In this document: piece by piece, positions 1 through 10,773 of the stretch | How positions within the stretch are numbered: the first letter of the stretch is position 1 | How the letters are laid out: each line of letters begins with the position of its first letter | Origin: JABABV01 sp965222755 | GTDB lineage: Bacteria > Bacillota_I > Bacilli_A > Mycoplasmatales > JABABV01 | NCBI GenBank assembly: GCA_965222755.1 | Contig: CBDCUK010000001.1 | Location: 620,001 to 684,000 of the forward strand | Direction: 5' to 3' | DNA: 64,000 bases | Translations under genes and position numbers: made by a program | The notes under the pieces: generated by a model | The model's input: the letters and a program-made list of their open reading frames with translations, nothing else | What the model was told of the DNA's origin: nothing | Database searches by the model: none

Positions 1-282
1 ATGGTTATCTAAAACACTGTTTTTGTTTTTGAAACGATAAGCCATTAAACTATTTAAAATATTTTGATTTTTGTTATTTGATAACGCAGTGATAACTTGG
101 CGAATATCACCAACAGCAGGAATCTGGAATTCACGTCTTAAAGCACCAGTTGAAGAACCGTTATCAAAAACAGTTACAATTGCTGATAATTCAATGTTTT
201 TAATTTCTTTTATCCCTGATAGCAAAATTGATAAACCTGTGCCACCACCAATAACAACAACTTTTGGTTTTTTATTTTCCAT
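1..282 (-). CDS. yvcK: YvcK/CofD-like protein, N-terminal part (cut by window edge)
   Basis: This is the first 94 codons of a YvcK-family protein, known in Firmicutes as a regulator of central carbon and cell-envelope metabolism that binds UDP-sugars. The translation starts MENKKPKVVVIGGGTGLS, which is the family's Rossmann-type glycine-rich nucleotide-binding loop, followed by the conserved FDNGSSTG segment and PAVGDIRQVI. The ATG at 282 has an AAGGTGATC ribosome-binding site that lies inside the end of the upstream rapZ-like gene, two bases away, so the pair is surely co-transcribed. The C-terminal two-thirds lies outside the window. The order rapZ-yvcK is the Bacillus order, where whiA follows. 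Confidence 0.9.
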   Translation of the reverse strand, partial: MENKKPKVVVIGGGTGLSILLSGIKEIKNIELSAIVTVFDNGSSTGALRREFQIPAVGDIRQVITALSNNKNQNILNSLMAYRFKNKNSVLDNH

Positions 283-284
283 GA

Positions 285-1037
285 TTAGATCACCTTAATT
301 TTATTTAAATTATCATGTCATACAATAACATTATACTTGTTTGTTAAGTTAGTATATTGATTTGCTATTAAATTAGCACTAACTACTGAACGATGCATTC
401 CTCCAGTACAAGCAAGAGCCATAACTCATAAATGTTTTCCATTAGGTTTAATTAAAGATTTATCTAAGAAATCTTTAATTGTTAAACTAATTTGATCACA
501 ATATTTTTTTGAAAAGTCATCTTTTAATACAAAATCAACAATTTCTTGATTTTCTCCAGAAATATGACGTAATGTTTCATTTCAATATGGATTTGGTAAA
601 ATACGAACATTAAAAATCATATCTAGATCTTGAATAATTCCATATTTAAATCCGAAAGATTTAAATATTAAAAGTGGTTTATCTCAAGAGTTGATATCAA
701 AAAATATTTCAATAATTTTTTTAATATTTGCATCATCGATAAAAGTTGTGTCAATGTTGTTTCTTAATTCATCACGAATATCTAATTCTGATTTATCGAA
801 AGCTCATTTAATATGACGGTTAATAAAGTAAGCTGATTTATAACTATAATCTGTTGTTTTTTTTATTTCAATGATTTCTTGACGACTTAATAAATCACTA
901 ATATAACCTTTTTTAATCTCTTTATTATTTGTTCACTCTGTGAAGCTAACTGCTTGAAAACCTTGGGTTTTTAATCAGTTTTTAGCAATCGTTTTACTAT
1001 TCTCACAATTACCATAAATTATTGATAAATATCTCAT
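285..1037 (-). CDS. RapZ C-terminal domain protein with atypical thioredoxin-fold-like N-terminus
   Basis: The last ~125 residues of this 250-aa protein match the RapZ/YvcJ C-terminal domain: SFGFKYG, the FNVRILPNPYW segment and ACTGGMHRSV, corresponding to the family's CTGGQHRSV anion-binding loop. In Bacillus and E. coli this domain follows a P-loop kinase-like domain, but no GxSGxGK loop exists here. The first ~110 residues instead begin with a beta strand, a CENS motif and a helix (MRYLSIIYGNCENSKTIAKN), which resembles the start of Spx/ArsC thioredoxin-fold proteins. The ATG at 1037 is the only good start. The gene is directly upstream of yvcK, as in Firmicutes. The C-terminal assignment is firm; the N-terminal fold is inference. 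Confidence 0.75.
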
Positions 1038-1332
1038 TTTTTAATCACCAGTTAATATTATACCAAATTTTATTAGTTATCTGATATTTTAAATAACTTT
1101 CATTCTTTAAATCAATTAACAATATATTATTAAATATCATAATTTTATTTAATAATATTTATTTTGATTTATTTTGACAATAATTGATAATCATTATATT
1201 ATATTGTTATAACAACTAAGTTATGTTAATTAAAAAAAATAAGAAAAAAATAAGAAAAATTTATAAAAATTAATCAGGTTATTTAACGTAAAAAATAAAA
1301 ATAAAAATTTATAAAAATGGAGGATACAATAT
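1038..1332. other. Intergenic region with divergent transcription
   Basis: This AT-rich stretch separates the minus-strand rapZ-like gene from the plus-strand lipoprotein gene. It contains a strong promoter (1174-1202), implying an untranslated leader of roughly 120 bases before the lipoprotein start. No RNA gene or riboswitch motif was recognised. Poly-A/U tracts dominate 1230-1320. Confidence 0.6.
1174..1202 (+). promoter_or_regulatory. Sigma-A type promoter for the large lipoprotein gene
   Basis: The -35 box is a perfect TTGACA (1174-1179). A 17-base spacer leads to the -10 box TATTAT (1197-1202). This is one of the best matches to the housekeeping consensus in the window and predicts high expression of the lipoprotein at 1333. 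Confidence 0.75.
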
Positions 1333-3621
1333 ATGAAAAAAATATTTTCTACTTTGCTTGTAGGAACTGCTAGTTTAGCTGCTGTTGGAGCGACGTCGCT
1401 TTCAATCGTAAGTTGTGGTTCTGGTACTGACAATACTTCTAAATATGCTGAGGTATTAAAAGAGGCCGTTGCTCAAGTAATTACCGCAAAAAGAACAGAA
1501 ACGGCAACAGTTTCAAAAGATGCTAAAAAATCTTTTGAAATCTCTATTTCTGATATTACAAAAGCCGCAGATAAAATTATCTCTGATGGTAAATTAGATA
1601 TTAATGATAGTTACTTCAAACATTTATATATTTTTGGTAGTTTTACTACTGATAAAAATAATACTGCCCATAAAGATACTGTCCATGTTTCTCAAAATAG
1701 TAGTTCAAGACCAACTTCAATTACAATTAATTATGATAATACAACATTTTCAGCTGGAAAATCAACAGATGGAACACCTAGTTCTTCTTTAATTGGTGAA
1801 ATTTCAATTGATATTAAAGAACGTCACTTATTAGTTATGAAAAAATTGTTAACAACAATTGATTATAACTTAAATAATACTTCTTATTTTAATAAAACTG
1901 CTCCTACATGAGGAAAAGCAGCTCCAGGAGCTGCCGAAACATTTATTAATGGTAACAACGGGAAGCCCGCTACTGCACCAAAAACTTGATTGGCAGTTTC
2001 TGCTAACCCAACTAATCCTATGCAACTAATCGGAGTTTCTAAAAATTCTCTTTGATTCAGTGATAATGGTGGAGTTGCTTGATCTACAAACAAAAAGTAT
2101 ACTTATAAAGGTGTTCTATCTGATTACTTAGGATTTACCTTTGATGGTAGCAAGGCTGGTATGCCAGCAGACACAGCTAGAATTGTTTGACATGGGACAA
2201 CTGCATATATTTCTGCATCTCAATTACCTGGAAAAGGGTATACTACTGCGGCTGCATTGTATACTGATACATCAAAAAAAGCTTCTGTTGGTGATTTATG
2301 AATATGTCGTTTAGGCGGAAAAGCTGCCGATCATACTACAGAATATGTTGCGAAAACAGATAGTCAAGTAGCAACAATAATGCCGTTTTTATTAACAGGT
2401 TATTATGGGCCTCAGAATATAAATAATTGAAATAATAACCAAATGCTTTTTACTGGTAATTTTGATGTTGATTCTATGGGTAATTTAATTTACGCAGGAA
2501 CTCACATGTCTGTAGATAAATTTAATAAAGCACAAGGTGTTAATGAATTATATGCTACAGATATAGCAAAAATAAACAATTCCAACGACACGGTTTGAAA
2601 TGGTGTATACGTTAAAGGACCTTCTACAAAAGCTTGAGTAGGTATTAATAGTGCTAATCCCGATTCATCTGAATGATACCGTGGTGGACTTAAAAATATG
2701 AGTATCTCACCAAATGGTAAAGCTATTTGATTAGCATTTAATGGAGGTTATGTAGAGAAAGTAACAGTTAAAAATCCTAATACTGCTGCACCTACATTCA
2801 GCGCCTTGAATTCTAAAACTACAGGTTATACAATTGGTGGTTCTGCATCAAAAGGCGGAACAACAACAATTGTTGCAAGTAATACAGGTGTATATGGAAT
2901 AATTTCAGGTGATATGGTCCACAATACTTTAGCAGGTAAAATAAAATATACTGGTTTCCTATCTAATGATATGAACACCGAAAATAAAACTACGGTATCT
3001 GGTAATACAGCCGGTACTTGATCTTATGGTTATATGGATTCTGCTAATAATGGTAAAAATGCCTTTGAATTACTTTCAACAGGTAACAAAAACCAAACTT
3101 ACATTATTGATCCTAATAATACATCAGGTGAATTAATCCCAGCTACTCTAGGTAACTTTAGCGGATTCTATCCTGATGGAACAATAATTAATCCAAATGA
3201 GGGTTCAAACACTGATAAAGGATTAATTTTTGGACAAGCTACTTATGATGTTACAGGACAAAAAAGTGCTTTAACAGGTATGGTACAATATCTAAGTTCA
3301 GCACGTCAAATGTATAATGTGCCAACTGATAAAACTGCTGCAATGACTCATATTTCAGCATTAAGTGCTAATTATGGATATTTATCAGTTAATGGAGAAT
3401 TATTTGATACAGCTGGTGGAACTGCTCCAACTAAAGTATCAAACTTATCATTAACTAATGGTGTACCTTTCCTAAATACTTTTGATGGAACATCAACTCC
3501 TAAAAAAGCTACATTACATTTTATCAATACTGCAAACACACTTTCAAATACTTTTGCAGGTTTAACAATTACTTATAAAGGTTCAGCTCTATCATGAACT
3601 GCTCCAGGTAAATTTATTTAA
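1333..3621 (+). CDS. Large surface lipoprotein with a BNR/Asp-box-like motif
   Basis: This 762-aa protein has a Lys-start signal peptide and a lipobox ending at Cys28 (SIVSCGSG), so it should be lipidated by Lgt and anchored outside the membrane. At about residues 230-250 it contains SLWFSDNGGVAW, which resembles the S-x-D-x-G-x-x-W Asp box found in sialidase-like beta-propellers. The rest is rich in Gly, Asn, Thr and Ser with short beta-type stretches, compatible with a propeller, but no catalytic set could be identified. Many in-frame UGA codons encode Trp. The ribosome-binding site is GGAGG. It sits between trxB and rapZ on the opposite strand, so it looks like a lineage-specific insertion. 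Function is unknown; adhesion or glycan binding is possible. Confidence 0.85.
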
Positions 3622-3681
3622 ATCAATAATTAATTTAAAAACTAAACTTATTTAATAAACAAATAAGAGATTCATTACATA

Positions 3682-3713
3682 AAAAAAACCAATATTAAGT
3701 TATTGGTTTTTTT
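3682..3713. terminator. Bidirectional rho-independent terminator
   Basis: An inverted repeat AAAACCAAT / ATTGGTTTT with an A-tract on the left and a T-tract on the right lies between the convergent lipoprotein genes (stops at 3621 and 3734). It can end transcription from both sides. Confidence 0.8.
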
Positions 3714-3733
3714 ATTTGTGATATATTTTTTAG

Positions 3734-4429
3734 TTAAACATTTCTTTTTGGTGTATTAAAGATATTTTGAATTTGCTCTCAAATATCATTTTGTGGTTGC
3801 GCTGGATTTGAAAATACAGCTTTTGAAGGATCGATATGTTTATCTTTATCTTTTTTCACTAATGATGAACCTTTGATAAAAGCTAAACTACCTTGTTCAT
3901 TAGCTTTTAAATCAGATACTAAACTAGTAAACTTAGTAGCGTCCTTTGCTTTTGAACTAGATGCTAAATCACCATTTTTAAGTGCTTTATACTCTAATAA
4001 AATCACACTAATATGATTACTTGCTAATCATTGACCAGCATTATCTTTTCCGTTACTCATAGTATTAGATAAAAATCTTGGTAAGAATCCACCATAAGTA
4101 GAATCTTTATGAGTTGCTACATCTCAAGTATGAGCATCTGATCCCATTTGTGCATTCGGTTCAGCGTTATACAACATTTTTCATGTAGTAGTTGCACCAC
4201 TATTACCAACAACAGCAATGTAATTACCTGAACCAATTTTTTTAGTAGTAGTTCATGTTGATGAAGATGCATTATATTTAAAGATTCCTTGACCACCAAA
4301 TAAATATTGAGCATTATCATTTATTTTTGTTAATGTCGAACTATGACCACAACTAATTAAAGAAAGTGATGTAGTTGAAATAGCTCCTAAAGTAGCTATA
4401 ATTGAAAATATTTTTTTCGTTTTTCTCAT
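3734..4429 (-). CDS. Surface lipoprotein, hypothetical
   Basis: This 231-aa protein begins MRKTKKIFSIIATLGAIS and has a lipobox ending at Cys27 (SLISCGHSS). The mature part contains YLFGGQGIFKYNASSSTW and GSGNYIAVVG, a pattern of short beta strands ending in Trp that resembles one or two propeller blades, as in the larger neighbour at 1333. The C-terminal third is charged and rich in Ser, Ala and Lys. A TATAAT (complement of 4478-4483) lies just upstream, so it may have its own promoter. It ends head-to-head with the neighbouring lipoprotein at a shared terminator. The two may derive from one family, but function is unknown. Confidence 0.8.
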
Positions 4430-4494
4430 TTTTATAAAATTACCTTTCTAAATTACATTAATTTTTAAAGTGTTTTAATTATACCATATTTTTT

Positions 4495-5421
4495 TTATTT
4501 AATTGTATCTATATAATTAGCTAGAGCTTGCGCAGCAATCGCACCATCGTTAACAGCTGTGGTGATTTGATAAAGATCTTTTTTATTACAATCACCAGCA
4601 CTATAAATTCCGGGAATATCAGTTTCCATTTTACTATTAACATCAATAAATTTATCTGCTGTTAATATTTTTTCGTTAGCAAATTCCGTTACCGGGTCTA
4701 AACCAATATAGGGAAAAATTGCTGATATTTCTAAATCCATACGTTTTTTATTAATTGTGTTTTCTCAAGTTACACTATTAACTTCGTTCTCACCATTAAT
4801 TGTTTTAACGACTGCATCTAAAATAAAACTAACATTTTCCTTACCTTGAAGTTTTTTTAAATATTGTGGTTTAGCACGAAAACCTTGACGACGATGTATG
4901 ACATAAACATGTGATGCGAAACCAGCAACAAAGTTGGCTTCTTCAACAGCACTATCCCCGCCACCAATAATTGCAATCGGTTGGTTTTTATATAATGCAG
5001 CATCACAAACAGCACAATAAGATACACCTTTATGTTCTAGTTTAAGTTCACCAGGAACACCAAGTTTACGCTCAACCATTCCACTAGCAATCAACACTGA
5101 TTTTGTTAAAAAACTAGCCCCGCTTTTACAAACGACACGATGATAGGGTTTTTCTTGTTTGATTTCAGCGACTTCATCACCATGATATTCGGTTCCGAAC
5201 TTCATTGCATGATTATACATTTTGATCGCTAAATCAGCACCATTAATTTCTTCTTCTCCTGGTCAGTTTTCAATCGAATAAGTTTTTACCATTTTGCCAC
5301 CAGGGGCATCTTTTTCAATAATTAAAGTTTTGATATTTGAACGTGATGTATAAACAGCAGCAGTCAGTCCAGCTGGGCCTGCTCCAATTATAATAACGTC
5401 TCATATTTTGTTCTTGTCCAT
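4495..5421 (-). CDS. trxB: Thioredoxin reductase
   Basis: This cytoplasmic flavoprotein (308 aa) transfers electrons from NADPH to thioredoxin. The FAD-binding GAGPAG loop is at residues ~12-17, the redox-active CAVC motif (family consensus CATC) lies near residue 134, and the NADPH-binding GGGDSAVEEA follows near 155. The C-terminal GIYSAGD of the second FAD segment is present. Length matches bacterial TrxB (~310). It is the gene after lgt in the minus-strand cluster, as in Firmicutes, before the lipoprotein insertion separates it from rapZ. Confidence 0.96.
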
Positions 5422-5460
5422 AATTTTTAAACCTCTAATTCCATTATTAATCTAAATATA

Positions 5461-6384
5461 TTACTGTTTTTTAGGATCGCTGACAATTTTAAGATCCTTA
5501 TTGCGATAATTCTTAAAATAAATAAAAGCAATTAAAACAACTCCTAAAATAATTCAAATCGCTGACATTATTTCAGTAGTTGAAACTGATCCTCATCTCA
5601 TAATATCAGATTCGTTTCTAAAAGGTTCTAAAATTGCTCTAATTGTTCCATATCAAATAAAGTATAGTGAACCAATAACACCAGTAGGAATTAATTTTGG
5701 TTGCACTCTTTTAATTTGACGTAAACCAATATAGATGAATAAATAACCAAAGAAGTTAATAATACCTTCATATAAAAATAACGGTTGACGATAAGCAGTA
5801 ATTCCATCATCAGTTGATAGATACATTCCGCTTCTAATAAATTCTGGTAATCATTTTAAGCTTTCATAACTAGTAACGTGACCAAAAACTTCTCCATTTA
5901 AAAAGTTCCCTCAACGTCCCATTATTTGACCTAATAATACATTAGGTAAAATAATGTCAATTGCAACATGTCAATCTATTTGATGTCTTCAATAATGAAA
6001 GTATCCACTAGCAGCAATTACACTAGCGAGAACACCACCCTCAATAGCTAAACCACCATTACTCAAATTAATTCAATTCGATAAATGGTGATGATCAAAA
6101 TCAGGATTAGTTAGATTTGATAAACATCATCAAAATCGTGCTCCAATAATTGAAACAGGAATAGTTAATAAAATAAATCAATCTAGAATCGAACTGTTTA
6201 ATCCTTTTCTAACTCACATAATATAACTGATTGTGATTGCAATAATGAAACCACAAGCCATTGTCACCCCATATCAATGAACTGTAGTTCCAAAAATATG
6301 GAAGATGGCTCTTGAACTATCCGAATCATGAGCAGGTCATGCCTTTGGACTAGTTAGGACCCCTAATAAAATATTATTTAACAA
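5461..6384 (-). CDS. lgt: Prolipoprotein diacylglyceryl transferase
   Basis: Lgt transfers diacylglycerol from phosphatidylglycerol to the lipobox cysteine of prolipoproteins in the membrane. The 307-aa protein is highly hydrophobic with about seven membrane segments and carries the family signature GRWGNFLNGEVFG plus an N-terminal HWYG segment. The start is TTG at 6384, preceded at ten bases by a perfect AAGGAG; no ATG fits the N-terminus. The hprK stop codon is one base upstream, so translation is closely coupled. It provides the enzyme needed for the lipoproteins seen in this window. Confidence 0.93.
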
Positions 6385-6385
6385 T

Positions 6386-7324
6386 TTACACCGACTCCTT
6401 CAAAGCTTTCTTTAAGCGTCTTCTTAAAAGACTTAACGTATTAATTTTATTTTTTCGTAACTTATAACTGATAACAGCAGCTTCAATTAATTCCGCCAAG
6501 TTGCGCCCTGGCGCAACTGGAATAGTAATTACTGGAATTTTACGTCCTAAAATTTGCTGTGTTTGAAATTTTTCAACTATTCTATCAATTTTAGCATTTT
6601 TATCAAACTTTTCAAGTTTTACGATTAGTTTAATCTCAGCTTCTTCAATTACTGATTGAACACCAAACATTTGAGTAATGTCAAAAATTCCAATTCCTCT
6701 AATTTCAACCATGTTTTTAATCAAAGGATTAGCATACCCTAATAAGCGTTTATTAATTTCTACAATATCAACACGATCATCACAGACGAAATAATGTTTT
6801 TTTCGAATTAATTCTAATGTAATTTCCGATTTACCAATTCCACTATTACCAATAATTAAAACACCTTCGCCATAAATACTAACTAATGTCCCGTGGACAT
6901 TAGTTCTTTTAGCAAGACGAAAATCAATGTAATAACCAATTTTAGAAAATATTTCTGTAACTGTAAACTTAGCTTTTAAAATTGGAATAATATTATTATT
7001 CATTTCATCAATTTCTTTTAAAGCATTAAAGCGCTTTCCTAAAATAATAGCAGGAATATTTTGTTTTTCTAAAATGGCAAAATTTTTAATGCGTGTTTCT
7101 CGATCGAGAAATTTTAAATAAGCAGCTTCTTTTGATCCAAAGATTAAAATTCGACGGTTGCTCCCTTTTTTATAATAGTTAAAACCATTTAATTCTAAGC
7201 CCCCGCGATTAAGACCAATAATTTGAATCGTGTTATCGATGTTCACTTCACCGCTAACAATATTCAAATTAAACTCTTTCACCAATTCGGTAACTGTTAA
7301 TTTTGATTTAGAATTCTTAATCAC
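6386..7324 (-). CDS. hprK: HPr kinase/phosphorylase
   Basis: HprK phosphorylates or dephosphorylates Ser46 of the PTS protein HPr and so links sugar uptake to metabolic state. The 312-aa length is typical. The Walker A loop GNSGIGKS is at about residues 157-164, preceded by the conserved HGT segment, and followed by CDDRVDI and the family signature EIRGIGIFDITQMFG. The basic C-terminal helix is present. It is followed immediately by lgt, the conserved Firmicutes order. Its presence implies an active phosphotransferase system elsewhere in the genome. Confidence 0.96.
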   Translation of the reverse strand: MIKNSKSKLTVTELVKEFNLNIVSGEVNIDNTIQIIGLNRGGLELNGFNYYKKGSNRRILIFGSKEAAYLKFLDRETRIKNFAILEKQNIPAIILGKRFNALKEIDEMNNNIIPILKAKFTVTEIFSKIGYYIDFRLAKRTNVHGTLVSIYGEGVLIIGNSGIGKSEITLELIRKKHYFVCDDRVDIVEINKRLLGYANPLIKNMVEIRGIGIFDITQMFGVQSVIEEAEIKLIVKLEKFDKNAKIDRIVEKFQTQQILGRKIPVITIPVAPGRNLAELIEAAVISYKLRKNKINTLSLLRRRLKKALKESV

Positions 7325-7329
7325 ACTAA

Positions 7330-7890
7330 TTACCCCTTAATTTTAATAAAATTACTAATTTTGTGTAAGTATAATGATTTCGCTTTTAAAACGCGAATCA
7401 TTATATGTAAGATTAGAACAGTTTTAAGCGGTTCAATTGACAAAAATTTAAAAACCGCATTATTAGTAGAAAAAATATTTGTTAAATGAATACTATGTTT
7501 AAAAGTGTCATAACCATCACTTTCAATGCTATTGTCTAACTTTAAAAATAAAATATCAAGAATATTAATTTCAACATTATAACTTTGAGTTTTAAAATAA
7601 ACATGTTGTTTTTTAAAATCAATTACTAAAAAACCATTATTGTTCGAAAATACTGGTTTTTGTTCAACAATAATTTCATGTTTTTTAACATAGAAGTTGA
7701 AAGATTCAATCATCTCTAGTTTAATATGCATTTTATTTTTTTTTCAAAAATAATAATTTCCCGGATATAAGAGTGGATTTTTTTTAAAAATCTTATTAAG
7801 ATGCTGATTAATTTCGATTTCCGCTAATTCTCATCTAGCACCTAAATTATTATCGCTATGATTATTAATGAATCACTTTTTAAATCACAT
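7330..7890 (-). CDS. Hypothetical protein upstream of hprK
   Basis: The reading frame opens at ATG 7890, which has AAGGAG nine bases upstream, and gives 186 residues; an internal ATG at 7731 has no such site. The protein begins MWFKKWFINNHSDNNLGARW and is rich in Lys, Asn, Phe and Ile, with no signal peptide or clear membrane helix apart from a hydrophobic stretch around residues 145-165. I do not recognise the family. It ends five bases before hprK and is probably translated with it. Confidence 0.75.
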
Positions 7891-7925
7891 AATCAAACAC
7901 TCCTTTTAATAATAATAATTCTTAA

Positions 7926-8642
7926 TTATTTTGCTAATTTAAGAGCTGTTTCAAGTGCTAATTTCATCATTGTCGTAAAAGTATTTTGACGTTCTTCTGG
8001 TGAAGTTGATGAACCATCATATAGACAATCAGAAACTGTTAATAAAGTAGCAGCTTTTTTTCCAAGAGCATTAGCATTTGAAAATAAAGCTAAACTTTCC
8101 ATTTCTACACAATCACAATTATGATTTTTTAAGATTTGTTGTCAATAATTTTCTTGGTGGTTATAGAAAACATCAGAAGCATGAATACGCGCTTTATGAA
8201 TAGTGATTGCTTGTTCTTGAGCAACAGCTTCGATTGTTGCTAACAATTCTTTATCAGGATAAACGATATCTTCGTTGATTCCAAAAGCAGTTTTTGCATA
8301 AGTTGATTCACTATAAGCACTTTCTGATAAAACAATATCTTTAATCTTTAATTTATCACTATAAGCGCCACAACTACCAATTCTCATAATTGCATCAACA
8401 TCATAAAATTTAAATAATTCATATGAATAAATTCCTGCTGAGGCATTTCCCATTCCTGAACCAGCGATTGTCACTCTTGTTCCTTTATAAGTTCCAGTAT
8501 ACATAAACATATTTCGAACACTATTAACTAATTTAATATTTTGTAAAAAATTTTCGGCGATAAATTTAGCTCGTAGAGGGTCTCCGGGCATTAAGACTAC
8601 TTTGGCAATATCTTCCTTGGCTGCTTTAATGTGTGGTGTCAT
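7926..8642 (-). CDS. deoD: Purine nucleoside phosphorylase DeoD-type
   Basis: This enzyme phosphorolyses purine (deoxy)nucleosides to free base and (deoxy)ribose-1-phosphate. The 238-aa length equals the hexameric bacterial family. Recognisable elements are MPGDPLRAK (phosphate-binding), GSGMGNASAGIY, RIGSCGAY, the purine-binding VEMESLALF and the catalytic Asp region TVSDCLYDG. It acts with the BMP nucleoside importer, Hpt, Prs, PurA/PurB and GuaC also encoded here to salvage purines. The ribosome-binding site AAGGAGAT is well placed. Confidence 0.96.
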
Positions 8643-8660
8643 TTTAATATCTCCTTGTTT

Positions 8661-10136
8661 TTAAATTCTGATATAGCTAATAAATGTTTGGGCATGTTCA
8701 TGGATTGGAATCTCGCCTGCTCATTTTAATATTCCTACTGAAATTAGGAAAAACATTAAAATTGATAAGGCATCGACTAATGTTGTTAGTAATGGCGCTG
8801 CCATTACTGCTGGGTCTAAGTTAACTGAATTGGCTAGTAATGGAAGCATTCCCCCAACTAATTTCGCTAAGACAATTACTAATCAGAGTGATAAAGAGGC
8901 GGATAACGAAATCCATATATCTAAATTCGTTAAACTATGATTTCTCACGGTGTAATAAATTACTAATCGAATAAAGTTAGCAACAAATAAACCTAAACCA
9001 ATTAAAGTTCCGGCTTTTAATTCTTTTAGAAAAACTCTTAAGTAATCAGTTTTATTAATATCACCAATTGCCAGAGCACGAATTACCATCGTTGATGATT
9101 GTGAACCAGCATTCCCACTAGCCCCACTTAAATCAGGGACAATTGCTACCAAAGTAGCTGTGATCGTTGTTGATATAATTGTTGGACCAACAACACCAGT
9201 CATTGTTGTGGTTCATTTTTGAAAATAATCCAATGTTGCTTGTGAAAGCGTAGCGGATAGCATTAAAAATAATAATCAAAAGAATCGTGATTTAAAGATT
9301 TCAAATGTATTCATTTCTGTATATTGTTTTGCAGTTGGGTTAATCCCGGCCATTTTATGAATATCTTCAGTTGCTTCTTCTTCAATAACATCAATAATAT
9401 CATCAGAAGTAATCATCCCAATTAGACAATTATCTTTGTTAACAACTGGTAAAACTGACATATCATAAAATTTAAAGGCATTAGCAGCGCCTTCTTTATC
9501 ATCAAAAGAATTAACTGAAATAACATCTTTATGGATTATTTTAGTAATTTTAGTATTGTTAGTTGCTAAAATTAAATCTTCTGATAATAAATAACCAATT
9601 AAACGGTGTTTTTTATCAACAACATAGAAATAATGTGTTATTTCTATATCGTTGGCAGCATTACGAATTTTTTTAATTGCTCTTGCAACAGTATCGCTTT
9701 TACGTAATTGAATCATATCAACAGACATAATTGAACCAACACTATCTTCGGGAAAATTAAGTAAGCGATTAATAATATCGCGATCCTCTTTTGGAGCATA
9801 GTTTAAAATTTTCTTCGTTAAATTAGCTGGTAATTCTTCTAAAATATCAACAATATCATCATTATATAAATCAGTTAAAAGTTTTTCAATATCTTTTCTT
9901 GTTAATATTTCAACAATTTTTTTTTGATATGTTGGTGGTAAATAGGTAAATAATTCGGCCGATTTCTTCGTTGACAATAAACGAAAGAGCATAACGACTT
10001 CTTGTTCACCTCAATCAATGATATATTTTGAAACATCAGCAGCATTATGATTTTCAAAATATTTTCTAATATTTTGAAAATCTAATAATGATACTGCAGT
10101 TTTTAATTCTTGTATATTGTTTTTATCAATATCCAT
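8661..10136 (-). CDS. mgtE: Magnesium transporter MgtE
   Basis: The 491-aa protein has the layout of MgtE: an N-terminal helical superhelix domain (LFRLLSTKKSAELF..., residues ~1-130), a pair of CBS domains (~135-260, with SVGSIMSV at the start), and about five C-terminal membrane helices. The MgtE signature DLSGASGNAGSQSST is in the first part of the membrane domain. In the family the soluble domains sense intracellular Mg2+ and close the pore. An internal ATG at 9992 would delete part of the N-domain, so the upstream ATG at 10136, preceded by AGGGGG-type bases, is chosen. Confidence 0.95.
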
Positions 10137-10164
10137 GAAATAACCCCCTTATGAAAGATAGTTT

Positions 10165-10755
10165 TTAAACAAAAATATATTCTAAAAAAGTATAAAGATC
10201 GGTACTATTAATTGCTTTAATAGAACCATTACGCGTAATACTTATTTTGCCACGTTCCTCAGAAACGACAATTGTCACAGCATCAGTTTGTTCACTAATT
10301 CCTAAACTAGCACGATGACGAGTCCCATATTTACTATCAATTTTTTTAGTTGAGACACGATAATAAGTTCCGGCTAAAGTGATTTTATCACCAGAAATGA
10401 CAATTGCACCATCATGCAATGGTGATTTATTCTGGAAAATAGCATGAATTAATGATGAATTAATTTCTGCGTTAATTTCTTCCCCGGCATTGACAAAGTT
10501 TTTTACTGGTATTTTTCGTTCTATTGTAACAATTGCTCCAATTTTTTTAACGATTAATTGATCAATCGCAATACAAATATTATGGAGAATCATCTTTTTC
10601 TGTTCAGATTTTAATTTTTTAAATTTATTACTACTTAAAAATCATAACACTAATTTAGCACCGTAAGGTAAGAGAAAGATAACAACAACAACGCTTATAA
10701 GGATTGCTAATAAAGCTTTATTGCTAATATCAGTACTAACAACTATATTTTTCAT
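10165..10755 (-). CDS. cdaA: Diadenylate cyclase (c-di-AMP synthase), CdaM/CdaA type
   Basis: The 196-aa protein contains the DisA_N/DAC catalytic motifs DGAIVISG and GTRHRAS, which bind ATP and make c-di-AMP. Only one clear membrane helix (residues ~12-34) precedes the catalytic domain; this resembles the single-helix CdaM of mycoplasmas more than the three-helix CdaA of Bacillus. The usual partners cdaR and glmM are not next to it. Instead an 18-base gap separates it from an upstream membrane protein with degenerate GGDEF/EAL-like regions. GAAGGAG precedes the ATG. c-di-AMP usually controls potassium and osmotic balance. Confidence 0.93.
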
Positions 10756-10773
10756 TTTTTACTCCTTCAATAT

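Noticed and set aside
71..298. Plus-strand open frame over yvcK
   Set aside because: It is an antisense frame of a strongly conserved gene.
1604..1792. Second plus-strand frame within the large lipoprotein
   Set aside because: It has no start signal and is out of frame with a clear lipoprotein gene.
10165..10755. GdpP/DHH phosphodiesterase next to the cyclase
   Set aside because: The neighbouring protein (10774-12564) has no DHH or GGGH-type motif.
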